Source: CAVVMA01 sp963830715
Lineage (GTDB): Bacteria > Desulfobacterota > Binatia > Binatales > Binataceae
DNA length: 64,000 bases
NCBI GenBank assembly: GCA_963830715.1
Contig: CAWHNS010000012.1
Span: forward strand, 1 to 64,000
Direction of reading: 5' to 3'
Part shown: in pieces, positions 26,163-35,584 of the stretch
Position numbering within the stretch: position 1 is the first letter of the stretch
Layout: the number at the start of each line of letters is the position of its first letter
Made by a program: the position numbers and the translations under genes
The notes under the pieces: model-generated
Databases searched by the model: none
What the model saw: only the letters and a program-made list of their open reading frames with translations
Told to the model about the DNA's origin: nothing

Positions 26163-26672
26163 CTACGCGCGCCGATATCTTCTGCGATGGCGCAGCGCGG
26201 CGCCGGCACGCTCGCGACTGATGCGGCCCGCGATTCTGGAGCCGGGCCCGCCCGTGCGCCTCGATCGTAGAGGGCTGCGGCGCGCGGCGCCGCGCGTAGA
26301 TCGATCGCCGAGTCCGAGCACCATCCGGCGCGTGAACAGCTCCGCCTTGCGCTCCGCATCGGCCCAGAAAAGGAAGTGGGCCATTTCGTGATAGATCATC
26401 TGCACCCACATCCGTTCGCTCTTGTAGATACGCCCGCGCTTCCAGTTCTCGGGATGCACCAGCAGGATTCTGCCGTCTTCCATCGTCTTGCCGGCGGTCT
26501 TTCCCCAATCGATGTACTCGTACCATTCGATTCGCGGGCGCTTGACGTGGTAATAGCGGCACAAATCCGAAATCGCGTGTCTAAACGCGGCCGGGCGATG
26601 GGTGCGGAAAAAAGTCGCCAGGCTGCGATCGATCGCTTTGCGATGGGTCAGGGGTGGCAGGATCATTCGCAC
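26163..26672 (-). CDS. Putative zinc metalloprotein with HExxH motif
   Basis: About 169 residues. GTG 26672 is preferred because GGAGGT lies 10 bases upstream. ATG 26690 and ATG 26666 are alternatives. The core MWVQMIYHEMAHFLFWADAE holds HEMAH (HExxH), followed by ERKAELFTRRM with acidic residues in the spot of the third zinc ligand. Overall this recalls SprT-like or minigluzincin folds. The N-terminal part, HVKRPRIEWYEYIDWGKTAG, with KTMEDGRILLVHPENWKR, fits the beta sheet before the zincin helix. It lacks a signal peptide. The C-terminus is Arg/Gly-rich. Activity is inferred from the motif only. Confidence 0.65.
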   Translation of the reverse strand: MRMILPPLTHRKAIDRSLATFFRTHRPAAFRHAISDLCRYYHVKRPRIEWYEYIDWGKTAGKTMEDGRILLVHPENWKRGRIYKSERMWVQMIYHEMAHFLFWADAERKAELFTRRMVLGLGDRSTRGAARRSPLRSRRTGGPGSRIAGRISRERAGAALRHRRRYRRA

Positions 26673-26918
26673 GTTAAGGGGGACCTCCATGAAGCGAACC
26701 GCATCATACGAGGCCCAAGCTCCGGCAGTCAACGAATGTTTTGTAAGAGGCTGAAAAGTAAGGGTTTTCCGGCGTTGCGGGAGGTCTCTCACGCTTCTTC
26801 CCCATCTCTGGAAGAGGGAGCAGGGCTGCTTCTCCCGGACGGCAGAGCTCGGCAGTCGCATCTGATGCTCTTGCCGTGAGGGACCCCTGTCAGCCGAGCG
26901 CTTCACTACGCAAAACGC

Positions 26919-26955
26919 GTTACCCATGTTGCCGGTCTGAAGTGTTACCCATGTT
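26919..26955. repeat. Direct repeat GTTACCCATGTT, two copies 25 bases apart
   Basis: GTTACCCATGTT occurs at 26919-26930 and 26944-26955. Tandem short direct repeats of this kind are reminiscent of insertion-sequence termini, where the transposase binds repeated motifs. No transposase is adjacent, so this may be an isolated end of a lost element. Identification of the IS family is not possible from this piece. Confidence 0.5.
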
Positions 26956-26972
26956 TTACGATCGCCCAGGGG

Positions 26973-27003
26973 GCAGGCTGTTGAGGCTTGCTCAACAGCC
27001 TGC
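26973..27003. repeat. Perfect 13-bp inverted repeat (hairpin)
   Basis: GCAGGCTGTTGAG (26973-26985), a 5-base loop GCTTG, then CTCAACAGCCTGC (26991-27003). It ends 16 bases before the FmdB-like ATG, so in RNA it would form a strong hairpin in the leader. No T-run follows, so it is not a typical terminator. It could be the outermost part of the IS-end remnant beside it or a leader structure. Confidence 0.7.
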
Positions 27004-27019
27004 TACGACTGAACCCGCG

Positions 27020-27256
27020 ATGCCCATCTACGAATATCGATGTACGGAATGCGATCGAGCCTTCGAGGCGTTCGTCAGACCCGGCCGAGATCGGGCGGAA
27101 TGTCCCTCATGTCACGGCGCGAAGCTCACACGCGAGCTTTCACTGATTGCGTCCGCGTCGGGCTCGCGCGAGGCGGGCGACGGCGAGCGCCTGGCGGGTG
27201 CCGCTCGCGCTTCGTCGGCGGGAGGCTGCTGCGGCGGCTCCTGCGGTTGCCGGTAG
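27020..27256 (+). CDS. FmdB-type zinc-ribbon protein
   Basis: 78 residues starting MPIYEYRCTECDRAFEAFV, the classical FmdB/CxxC_CxxC_SSSS start. Two Cys pairs (CTEC and CPSC, about 8-11 and 31-34) form the ribbon. The tail is unusually Gly/Cys rich (GGCCGGSCGCR). Many such proteins are putative regulators; the exact role here is unknown. No SD is obvious, and a 13-bp hairpin lies just before the start. Confidence 0.85.
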   Translation: MPIYEYRCTECDRAFEAFVRPGRDRAECPSCHGAKLTRELSLIASASGSREAGDGERLAGAARASSAGGCCGGSCGCR

Positions 27257-27302
27257 CCATCCGAGATTCGGATCGCACGATTCGCGGAGAATTCCGTGAG
27301 GG

Positions 27303-27349
27303 GACGAATCGCTTCGCGTAGATCCTTCGGCTTCGCTACGCTCACCTCA
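27303..27349 (-). repeat. 47-base dispersed repeat, copy B (reverse complement of 1182-1228)
   Basis: Exact reverse complement of copy A over 47 bases. Its left 20 bases also pair with 27414-27433, so the fmdB-dacC gap contains a 20-base perfect inverted repeat with a 91-base loop. It lies in the gap between convergent genes. Confidence 0.85.
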
Positions 27350-27375
27350 CGATGACACCGAGGGAGCCCTTCAGT

Positions 27376-27433
27376 TGTCATTCTGAGCCTAGGCGCTAGC
27401 CGAAGGCGAAGAATCTACGCGAAGCGATTCGTC
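27376..27433 (+). repeat. Dispersed repeat, copy C (partial, diverged)
   Basis: Starts TGTCATTCTGAGCC, like the arms of the palindromic elements, and ends with TCTACGCGAAGCGATTCGTC, the exact last 20 bases of copy A. It forms the second arm of a 20-base inverted repeat with copy B. The stretch suggests a nested or recombined element. Confidence 0.75.
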
Positions 27434-27457
27434 GGTTATGCATTCGGCGACACCCTC

Positions 27458-28708
27458 CTACAAGATCAATCGGATGCGGTCCGCGAGGCGGTGGAGGAAT
27501 CCGCCGCGGCCGACTGCGATGCTGGTCTCGATCGGGACTGACGCACGCGGCTTGCCGTTCACCGTCACGGTCAGCTCGCCGACCGATTCGCCCTTCGGAA
27601 CCGGCGCGACGAGATATTTTGCCCTGATAACGCTCGACACACCGACCTTGTTTTGATCCGCGCGATCGACGGTCAGGACCGGCACTCCGATCGGCGCGAT
27701 CGCGACCTTATCGGCCGAGCCTTCGTACGCCCGGATAGTGGCCGGCACCGCGTTGCGCCATTCGGGAGCGACGCTGACGAAGGTGCGGAACGCCCAGTCG
27801 ATCAGCTTCTCGGTCTCGAGGCGGCGCTTCTCCATGCTGGGCGAGCCCATCACCGCCGACACCAGGTCCATCCCGTTGGAACTCGCCGTCGCCACCAGGT
27901 GGTAGCCGGCTTCGGCAACGTGGCCGGTCTTCAGGCCGTTCACGCGCGGGTCATAGAACAACAGCGTGTTGAAATTGCGCTGCTCGATTTTGTGGAAAGT
28001 GTATTCCTTGGTCGATGTATAGGTGAACGCCTCGGGAAAACGCCGAACAACGTCGCGCGCGAGCTTCACCATGTCGGATGCGGTCGTGTACTGGTCGGGT
28101 GCGGGCAATCCGTCCGGGCTCGCGAAGCGGGTCTCGCGCAAACCTAGTTCGCCGCACTTGTCGTTCATCATCTTTACGAAGGAATCGCTGCTGCCAGCGA
28201 GTTGTTCGGCGAGCGCCACGGCGGCGTCATTACCCGATGAAACCATCAGCCCGTACAGCAGATCGCGCACCGGCACGCGCTGTCCTACATCGAGGAACAT
28301 TCTCGAAACCGTCTGATCCATCGAGAGCCGCCAGGCCTGTTCGCTGATGGTGACCTGGGTATCGAGCGCGATCGCGCCGCGATGCAGGGCTTCGAGTGCC
28401 AGGTAGAAGGTCATGATCTTGGCGAGACTTGCCGGCGGGATCCGCAGATGCTCGTTGTAGGCGTAAATCAGCGCGCCGCTCTTCGCGTCAACCAGCATCG
28501 CGGCCCTCGCGTCGAGCGCGAATGGCGCCAGCTGGCCGTCAAGAACGTGGATTTGACTGAGCGCGATTAAGGACGGAGGCGCCGCGGCGGCCGCCTTCAC
28601 CGGATGGCCCGGATGCCGGGCGGCGATCGCGACTCCAGCCGAAAGCGCCATCAGCGCGCCGACGGCGATCACGGTTGCCGGCGCTGATCGGATCTTCCGG
28701 AACCTCAT
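27458..28708 (-). CDS. D-alanyl-D-alanine carboxypeptidase (low-molecular-weight PBP)
   Basis: 416 residues with a signal peptide (TVIAVGALMALSAGVAIAA). Serine-peptidase S11 motifs are complete: SLAK at 94-97 (Ser94), SGN at 158-160 and KTG at 260-262. The C-terminal PBP5-like domain (VPVLTVDRADQ, VPKGESVGELTV) and the terminal amphipathic helix GGFLHRLADRIRLIL fit membrane-anchored DacA/DacC-type enzymes. It removes the terminal D-Ala from peptidoglycan stem peptides in the periplasm. It starts 3 bases after the stop of the upstream 930-residue membrane protein, so both are probably one transcript. Confidence 0.94.
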   Translation of the reverse strand: MRFRKIRSAPATVIAVGALMALSAGVAIAARHPGHPVKAAAAAPPSLIALSQIHVLDGQLAPFALDARAAMLVDAKSGALIYAYNEHLRIPPASLAKIMTFYLALEALHRGAIALDTQVTISEQAWRLSMDQTVSRMFLDVGQRVPVRDLLYGLMVSSGNDAAVALAEQLAGSSDSFVKMMNDKCGELGLRETRFASPDGLPAPDQYTTASDMVKLARDVVRRFPEAFTYTSTKEYTFHKIEQRNFNTLLFYDPRVNGLKTGHVAEAGYHLVATASSNGMDLVSAVMGSPSMEKRRLETEKLIDWAFRTFVSVAPEWRNAVPATIRAYEGSADKVAIAPIGVPVLTVDRADQNKVGVSSVIRAKYLVAPVPKGESVGELTVTVNGKPRASVPIETSIAVGRGGFLHRLADRIRLIL

Positions 28709-28711
28709 CGC

Positions 28712-31504
28712 TCAGCCGGGACGGCACTCACCGGTGTCCGGAATCAGGTTTTCCGACGGCACCAGTTGCTGCGCTCCGCCCGGCGGCTGCCATTCGAGGC
28801 GCATATACGCCTCGCCCCAGATATTGCGCTCGCCGGTTTCGATCGAGTGTTCGCCGGCGGTGAGGTAGATGCTGCCGGCGTCGTTCGGTTTGGCGATATC
28901 TCCGGGATCCGCGATCACGGTCTTGCCGTCGATGTTGAGCCATCCGAGGTCGTCCACCGTGATCATGAACTGATACTGGCCTGCGACCGGCGCGATGATT
29001 TTGCCTCTCCACACGACTGCTGACGGCGAGGGCAGCGCCCCCAACTGCGCAAGGTTATCGAAACTGATTAGCTCGTCAACGCGGCGGATATGTTCGGGGA
29101 ATCCGCTCGGGCGAAGACCCTCGTAGTAGCATCCGAGCAAGCCGTGGGTTTTTCCGGCGTCGCCTCGCCCGAACAGCCCGCCGATCGTGGGCGGCGCGAC
29201 CATCGCGACGATCGCGAGTACCGCGGCCCGGTCCAGATTTCTGCGGCTCGCGATTCGCGCAGGTCCGATAGTCTTCACCAGATAGAGCGCGCCTCCGATC
29301 CAGATCGCGGCCAGCGGCCACAACTGGATAGCGCCGGGCAATCCAATCAACTTGCCGAGATTGAAGGCGGCCGAGTCTCCCGCGATCGGCGGACCCCCGA
29401 AGTAGGTCAGCTTGTCATAGCCAAAATCGCCGCGCAGATAGGCGGGCCACACGAAGTCGCGGAACGGATTCGAGTACTCATACGGCAGATGCGGTTCGAC
29501 CGCGGTCACCATCAGCATCAGGAATGCCGACACCAGCGCGAGCGAGCCGAGCAGCGAGTTCCATCCTTCCGGAATGAAAGCCATCGCCAGTACCGCGAAT
29601 GGCAGCACCGGCACGAAGTGGCGCGGTCCGACCGCGGTCCCGCCGCCCCAGTAGATTATCGAGTCGCCATATGAGGCATTGAGAATCGTGAGACTGAGTA
29701 GCGCAATGGCTATTGCAATGAACTCGGGCTTAAGTTCCCTGCGGCGCCAGAAGAAGTATAGACCTGGTATCACCAGCAGCAGCACGGGATTGCAGAAGAA
29801 CAGTCCGCGCTGGGGATCGAGCAGGATGTCCCAGAGGATCGGCAGCCGTGGATAGGTCACGCCCGCAAAGCCCTTGGCCTGCTCCGGGAAGCGGTCGCTG
29901 CCGGGCAGCATGTAGGCCTCGTAGCTCAGGAAGGTGGCGCTGCCGAACGCGAACTTGTTGTAGGCCATCAGCAGGTCCGCGACGACCACGGCCCCCGCCA
30001 TGAAGGTCAGGATTTTCCGCCAGCCCTTGAGCCTCCATATCGCGTAACCGCCGACGGTGGCCGCCAGAAGGAAGGTCGGATAGTCGCAGAGAACGCCCCA
30101 TCCGGCCAGAAGACCGGGAATGAGGCTTCGCCACCAGGGATCGCCCTCGTTCTGGGGCAGGGCGAGCAGATAGAACGCCAGAAACGTGCAAAACGCCGCG
30201 ATCGGCTCGGAGGTGAACTCGGTCGCGTAGGGAAACATGATAGTTGCGAACGCGAGCGTCAGCGCCAAGGCCACCGCGCGGGTGGCGCTCGTGCCAAGCA
30301 TCAGCGCGAAGCGATAGACGACCACGGCCATCATCGCGACGATCAGGCTTACGGTGAAGACCGTGGTCAGGTAGGTGGCGAAGGCCCAGTAGAATCCGCT
30401 CGGCGGCGACGAGAAGATCCTGAGGAATCCTGTGACGAGGGTCCACGGCAGGAGACCGGTGAACGCTCCGCCGGGAGCTTTGTTGGAATAAATGTGGGAG
30501 TGCAGCTCCACAATGTCGGCGGTGTTGTAGCCGGCGTATCCGTCGATCCATAGCGTGCGCCGCTCGAGCAGCGCGCGGATCAGATCGATTCGCGAGGCGG
30601 TGCTGTGATCCGAGGCCTGATAGAAGTAGGCGAAGCTCAGCAGGCATACCATGAAAAGAGCGATCTCGATCTCGCGGCGCGGCTGCTCGCCGGGAGCCTG
30701 CGGCCTTGCTTGAGGAGCACGATGCGCCGCCTGCCTGCGTATCCGATCCAGCACCTTCGCCAGGTTCGTCTCGCTGCCGCGCGATACGAACAGTCCGATC
30801 AGCACCGCGAGTGAGGCAAGAAAGAGCACCGTGACCTGCGAGGTGTTGTTCGCCGTCCCCGACGAGGCAGTCAACGACGACCCTTCCTCGCCCGGCTGGG
30901 TCACGCCCCGAGCGACATCGAGGTCGTACCTTGGACCGGCATCGCCGGGCTGATCGACCTTGACCGCTTTCAGGTCGCGGCAGAACACCTTGCCGGTGTT
31001 GAGGGCGGCGAATCCGCCCACCCGGCAGGCAAGCACGACATCGGCGCCCGACTTGTCGATCTTGAGATAGAATCCGACCGTCTTCCAATCGGTAGTGCCG
31101 TTGAGCGTTTCGGAGATGATTCCGTCTTCGGTGATGCTGAGATTGGCCCCGGTAATGTTCGCGGCGACCCCCTCGGCGCGCATCTCGGCGCTGAAGTGGT
31201 ACCAGCCGGGATCGAGGTGGAGCTTCTGAAACCATCGCGCGTCGTTGGGTTTGAGGTTGGAGACTTCCAGCTCGGCGGGCGCGGCGCCGCTATGGTTCCA
31301 GGTGAAGCTGGTGACGCCGGCCGCGGTCTGCCATCCTTCGTTCTCCCAGTGATCGGGCGAGTCTCCGGTCCCCTTGGTCAGATCGCCGTTGACCAGCAGG
31401 TTATCGTCGGCGCTCACGATCGCGGGAGCGATTGTGGCGAGCAGGCAGAAGCATGCGGCGAACAGCGCGGTGAGTGCGTGCAGCCGGTTCATCTTCTCAA
31501 GCAT
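28712..31504 (-). CDS. Large polytopic membrane protein with N-terminal carbohydrate-binding-like and C-terminal PA14-like domains
   Basis: About 930 residues. A signal/anchor (HALTALFAACFCLLATIAP) is followed by a beta-rich domain (DNLLVNGDLTKGTGDSPDHW) resembling a carbohydrate-binding module. A linker and anchor lie near 220-240. Next comes a cytoplasmic Arg-rich segment and a polytopic membrane core of about ten spans (e.g. FMVCLLSFAYFYQA, LIVAMMAVVVYRFALMLG, LLAFYLLALPQ), the shape of dolichyl-phosphate-mannose or lipid-linked sugar glycosyltransferases. The C-terminal 140 residues (LLGCYYEGLRPSGFPEHIRR, APVAGQYQFMITVDDLGWLN, AGEHSIETGERNIWGEAYMR) look like a PA14 domain. Start ATG 31504 or 31492. 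Function is inferred only: transfer of a sugar or other group at the outer face of the inner membrane. Confidence 0.75.
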   Translation of the reverse strand: MLEKMNRLHALTALFAACFCLLATIAPAIVSADDNLLVNGDLTKGTGDSPDHWENEGWQTAAGVTSFTWNHSGAAPAELEVSNLKPNDARWFQKLHLDPGWYHFSAEMRAEGVAANITGANLSITEDGIISETLNGTTDWKTVGFYLKIDKSGADVVLACRVGGFAALNTGKVFCRDLKAVKVDQPGDAGPRYDLDVARGVTQPGEEGSSLTASSGTANNTSQVTVLFLASLAVLIGLFVSRGSETNLAKVLDRIRRQAAHRAPQARPQAPGEQPRREIEIALFMVCLLSFAYFYQASDHSTASRIDLIRALLERRTLWIDGYAGYNTADIVELHSHIYSNKAPGGAFTGLLPWTLVTGFLRIFSSPPSGFYWAFATYLTTVFTVSLIVAMMAVVVYRFALMLGTSATRAVALALTLAFATIMFPYATEFTSEPIAAFCTFLAFYLLALPQNEGDPWWRSLIPGLLAGWGVLCDYPTFLLAATVGGYAIWRLKGWRKILTFMAGAVVVADLLMAYNKFAFGSATFLSYEAYMLPGSDRFPEQAKGFAGVTYPRLPILWDILLDPQRGLFFCNPVLLLVIPGLYFFWRRRELKPEFIAIAIALLSLTILNASYGDSIIYWGGGTAVGPRHFVPVLPFAVLAMAFIPEGWNSLLGSLALVSAFLMLMVTAVEPHLPYEYSNPFRDFVWPAYLRGDFGYDKLTYFGGPPIAGDSAAFNLGKLIGLPGAIQLWPLAAIWIGGALYLVKTIGPARIASRRNLDRAAVLAIVAMVAPPTIGGLFGRGDAGKTHGLLGCYYEGLRPSGFPEHIRRVDELISFDNLAQLGALPSPSAVVWRGKIIAPVAGQYQFMITVDDLGWLNIDGKTVIADPGDIAKPNDAGSIYLTAGEHSIETGERNIWGEAYMRLEWQPPGGAQQLVPSENLIPDTGECRPG

Positions 31505-31542
31505 ACGCGAGACGCAGGAAAAAGCTTCTCCGGATGCCCGGC

Positions 31543-32369
31543 TCAAACTGCCGCGCGCTGTGGATGGTTGGCGCGGAACTGCTGGACAAACGCGATGACC
31601 TCGGCGGCGACGCGGTCTTTCTCGGTATCGACCGTGATGACGTGGAAACTTTCCTGAAGCTCAACCAGGCGTTTGTGCGCGCTGCCGAGACGGGCCATCA
31701 GGAATTCGACGTTGCGATCGTACGGGCAGACGTGATCCTGATGGCTATGAACGACCAGGGTCGGCTGACTCAGCCTCGAAACCCTCGGCCGCACCGTCGC
31801 CGAGAGCTCGATCAGGTTGATCGGCGCACTGAGCGGCATCAGGCGCGAACTCGGATGAATTCTGCGCGCGGCGGCGTCATGAATGTCGGAGCCTGAACTG
31901 CTCAGGTAGATTCGCCGCGCAAGCGGGCCAGCAGCCTTGCCACTGAAAGAACGATCGAGTTCCCTCGATTGAGGAACAGCGCCGGAGAGAGCATCGCGAC
32001 CCCCGACACCTCCTCGCGCTGGTCGAGCGCCAGCCTGGCGGCCAGCACGGCGCCGGCCGACAGCCCGATCACCACATTGGGATCGCCGAGCCGGCGCAGT
32101 TGTTCGAAACCGTTGACCACGCTCTCGTACCAGTTGTCGTAACCGGAGGCGGCCAGCTCTTCAGGCGTGCCGGCGTGCCCCGCAAGCCGAACGCCACGCA
32201 CGCTCACGCCGGCGGCCGCGAGGCGTTCGCCGAGATAGCGCATCTCGTAGGGAGTGCCGGTGAGGCCGTGAATCAGCAGCGCGCTCACGCCCGAGCCCGG
32301 GAAAAAGAACTCGCCGGTATCCACGCGCGCGATAGCTGGGTCGGGATCTTCCGCCGCCGATTCCTCCAT
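31543..32369 (-). CDS. Carboxylesterase-type alpha/beta hydrolase, split by one frameshift
   Basis: From ATG 32369 (AGAGGGTG upstream): FPGSGVSALLIHGLTG with the oxyanion hole, and nucleophile motif GLSAGA. At about 31910-31925 the frame changes. The other frame continues with RRIYLSSSGSDIHDAAARRI to LVVHSHQDHVCPYDRNVEF (Asp of the triad) and ESFHVITVD (His). Repaired length about 275 residues, typical for EstB/Est30-like monoacylglycerol or short-chain esterases. It follows ppiD by 32 bases in the same direction. One lost base accounts for the break. Confidence 0.78.
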
Positions 32370-32401
32370 CGTGATATGCACCCTCTGCGGCGGGACGATC
32401 G

Positions 32402-34318
32402 TTACATCGAGGACTCGGTCGCGGTCTGGCCGAGCTGATTGGCGTCGATGCTGATCCGGGCGCGTTCTTTCAACCCGTCCACGAAACGGGTCCATGCCTG
32501 CTCACGCCGGCTCTGGAGCATCCGTTCGGTGAATGACGGTCCGTCCTTTTCCCAGGCCTCGTCGCCGGGCGGCTTGCGGCTCAAGACCTCGAAGAGGTAC
32601 GAATCGCCGCCGTGTTCCATGACCCGATCGATCAGGCCGGGGATTTCGACCACCGAGCCGGCGGCGTCGGTCACCTCCGGGAATCGGCCAATCGGCGGCA
32701 CTGCGCCGCCCTCTCTGCCGAACTCGCCGGTATCGTGGACTTGCAGTTTGTCGGCCGCGGCGACTTTTGCGAAGTCGTCGGCCGTCTTGATTTGCTTGAG
32801 TATCGACTGGGCGGAGTCACGGGCGGCAATCTCGGCTTGCTCCTGCACGAACGCCTCGCTCACCTTCGACTCGATTTCCGTGAGCGGTGGAATCCGCGAG
32901 GGCTCGCGCTTCACCAGTTTCACGAGATACGAGCCGGCGGCGCCGGCGACGGCGCGAGTCTCGCCCTCCTCCAGCTTGAACGCCGCCTGCGCGAGTTCGG
33001 GACTCTTCTCAGCGCCCCTGGCCGGCTCGTCGGCTGCGAAGAATGGCGTCTCGACGGCTTCGAGTCCGCGCTTGGCGGCGAGATCCTTCAGATCTCCACC
33101 CGCCAGCCCGGCCGCGAGGTCCTCATTCAGGGCTCCGCGAGCGATGGCGCCGCCGGCCTTGCGCCTGAGCGCCTCGACAATCTGCGGCCGCGCCTCGGCG
33201 AGAGTATCGACGCGCGCCGGCCTCGATTCCTCGAGCCTGATGACATGGTAGCCGAATTGAGTCTCGACCATCGTCAACTCGCCCGGCTTCAGTTTGAAAG
33301 CGGCATTCTCGAACGGCTTCACCATTTCGCCGCGCCCGAAGAATCCCAGATCGCCGCCCTTGAATTTATTGCCGCTGTCGTCAGAGTACTGGGCCGCGAG
33401 CTTGCTGAAATCGCCATGGGCTTTTACCCGGCGGAGAATGTCCTCGGCCCGGTGCTTGATGCCGGCCTTTTCCTTCGCGGTCGCACCGGCGGGAACGCTC
33501 AGCAGTATGTGGCGCGCGCGGACCTGGAACGGATGGGTAAAAACCGCGGCCTTGTTCTTTTCGTAATACTCCTCGATCTCCTTGTCCGACGGATTGATCT
33601 TCCCGGCGAGCACCGAGGGATCGTAACCGACGAAGACGATCTTCACCCGTTCGGGCTCGCGGAACTTCTCCCCATTTCTCTTGTAGTAGTCCTCGAGTTG
33701 CTTGCCGTTAGGCGTCACTTTGGCGGCAAACTGCGCGGAGGGCACCTCGATGTATGCGAGCGCGAGCCGGGCGTTGCGCTGGTCGAAATCGAAGCGCGCT
33801 TCCTGGTCGCTGACCTGCACCCCGTTCTCGACCATCTGGCGGAGCAAGTCGGCGATCATGGCATCGCGCTCGGACTGCTCGAATTCAGCCGGCGACAGGT
33901 CGTTATCGCGCAGCACCGCCTCGTAGGTCGGGAAATCGAACTGCCCGTCAACCTGGAAGGTGTGGTTCGATGAGATCCTGTTCTGAAGTTCGGCGTCGCT
34001 GATTTCAGCCCGATCCGCAGCGCGTCGCGCTGGATCAGTTGCTGATCGATTAGCTGCTCGAGCGCTTCCTGGCGGAAATTGATCCGCTTCAGCACTTCGG
34101 CCGAGTTGGCGCCGTAGAGCTGCTGAAAGCTTCGCCTCATCCGAGTGGCCGTCCGATCGACCTCGTCCGCCAGAATCTTGCGGCCATCGACCGAGGCTAT
34201 CGGGTGAACCTGGTTGAAGAAGCCCGTGCCGAGACCCCAAAAGGCGAACACAACGATGATCAGAAGAGTATGCCCCTGATTGCCCAGGGTAGGCGTGCCG
34301 GCGAAATGCATTCAACAT
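32402..34318 (-). CDS. ppiD: Peptidyl-prolyl cis-trans isomerase PpiD/SurA family, two frameshifts near the N-terminus
   Basis: About 638 residues once repaired. The N-terminus (MLNAFRRHAY) in the first frame leads into the membrane segment TLLIIVVFAFWGLGTGFF in a second frame (shift near 34275-34292). At 34004-34012 the frame returns (AEISDAELQNRISSNHTF). The parvulin domain has VRARHILLSVPAGATA, LAAQYSDDSGNKFKGGDLGF and ETQFGYHVIRLEESRP. A large SurA-like chaperone region flanks it. PpiD is an inner-membrane-anchored periplasmic folding factor near SecYEG. It is divergent from mreB. Confidence 0.88.
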   Translation of the reverse strand: MLNAFRRHAYPGQSGAYSSDHRCVRLLGSRHGLLQPGSPDSLGRWPQDSGGRGRSDGHSDEAKLSAALRRQLGRSAEADQFPPGSARAANRSATDPARRAADRAEISDAELQNRISSNHTFQVDGQFDFPTYEAVLRDNDLSPAEFEQSERDAMIADLLRQMVENGVQVSDQEARFDFDQRNARLALAYIEVPSAQFAAKVTPNGKQLEDYYKRNGEKFREPERVKIVFVGYDPSVLAGKINPSDKEIEEYYEKNKAAVFTHPFQVRARHILLSVPAGATAKEKAGIKHRAEDILRRVKAHGDFSKLAAQYSDDSGNKFKGGDLGFFGRGEMVKPFENAAFKLKPGELTMVETQFGYHVIRLEESRPARVDTLAEARPQIVEALRRKAGGAIARGALNEDLAAGLAGGDLKDLAAKRGLEAVETPFFAADEPARGAEKSPELAQAAFKLEEGETRAVAGAAGSYLVKLVKREPSRIPPLTEIESKVSEAFVQEQAEIAARDSAQSILKQIKTADDFAKVAAADKLQVHDTGEFGREGGAVPPIGRFPEVTDAAGSVVEIPGLIDRVMEHGGDSYLFEVLSRKPPGDEAWEKDGPSFTERMLQSRREQAWTRFVDGLKERARISIDANQLGQTATESSM

Positions 34319-34497
34319 CGTGAAACCATCATACAGAACCGCCTTTTGGCTGCGCAAATTGAGGATGCCGCCTTGCTACGCCCGATCGTTCTCTGTTAGC
34401 TTTGCGGTCAGTTTTGCCGGACGCGTTTGGAGGCGGAAGCTGGGCGGCAGCCGGGCCATTCCTCGACCGCCGCGGGTGGCAAGGAGTCTGAACTTCA

Positions 34498-35535
<1,038 letters not shown>

Positions 35536-35584
35536 GCGGACAGTCCAAGGGCCGGAGTTTGATTCCCGGTAGGGTCGCAAACGG

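Larger units (their letters stand above)
26673..27019. other. Intergenic strip with IS-end-like direct repeats and a perfect hairpin
   Basis: No supported gene in these 347 bases. Two structured items are listed separately: a direct repeat at 26919-26955 and a 13-base-stem hairpin at 26973-27003. The left part is the 5' region of the minus-strand zincin-like gene, and the right end leads into the FmdB-like gene. Confidence 0.5.

Noticed and set aside
26973..27003. Rho-independent terminator
   Set aside because: Strong hairpin but no following T-run, and it precedes rather than follows the nearest gene.
29730..31235. 501-codon Arg-rich minus-strand frame inside the membrane protein gene
   Set aside because: Same-strand shadow in another frame; low-complexity Arg composition, no start context.
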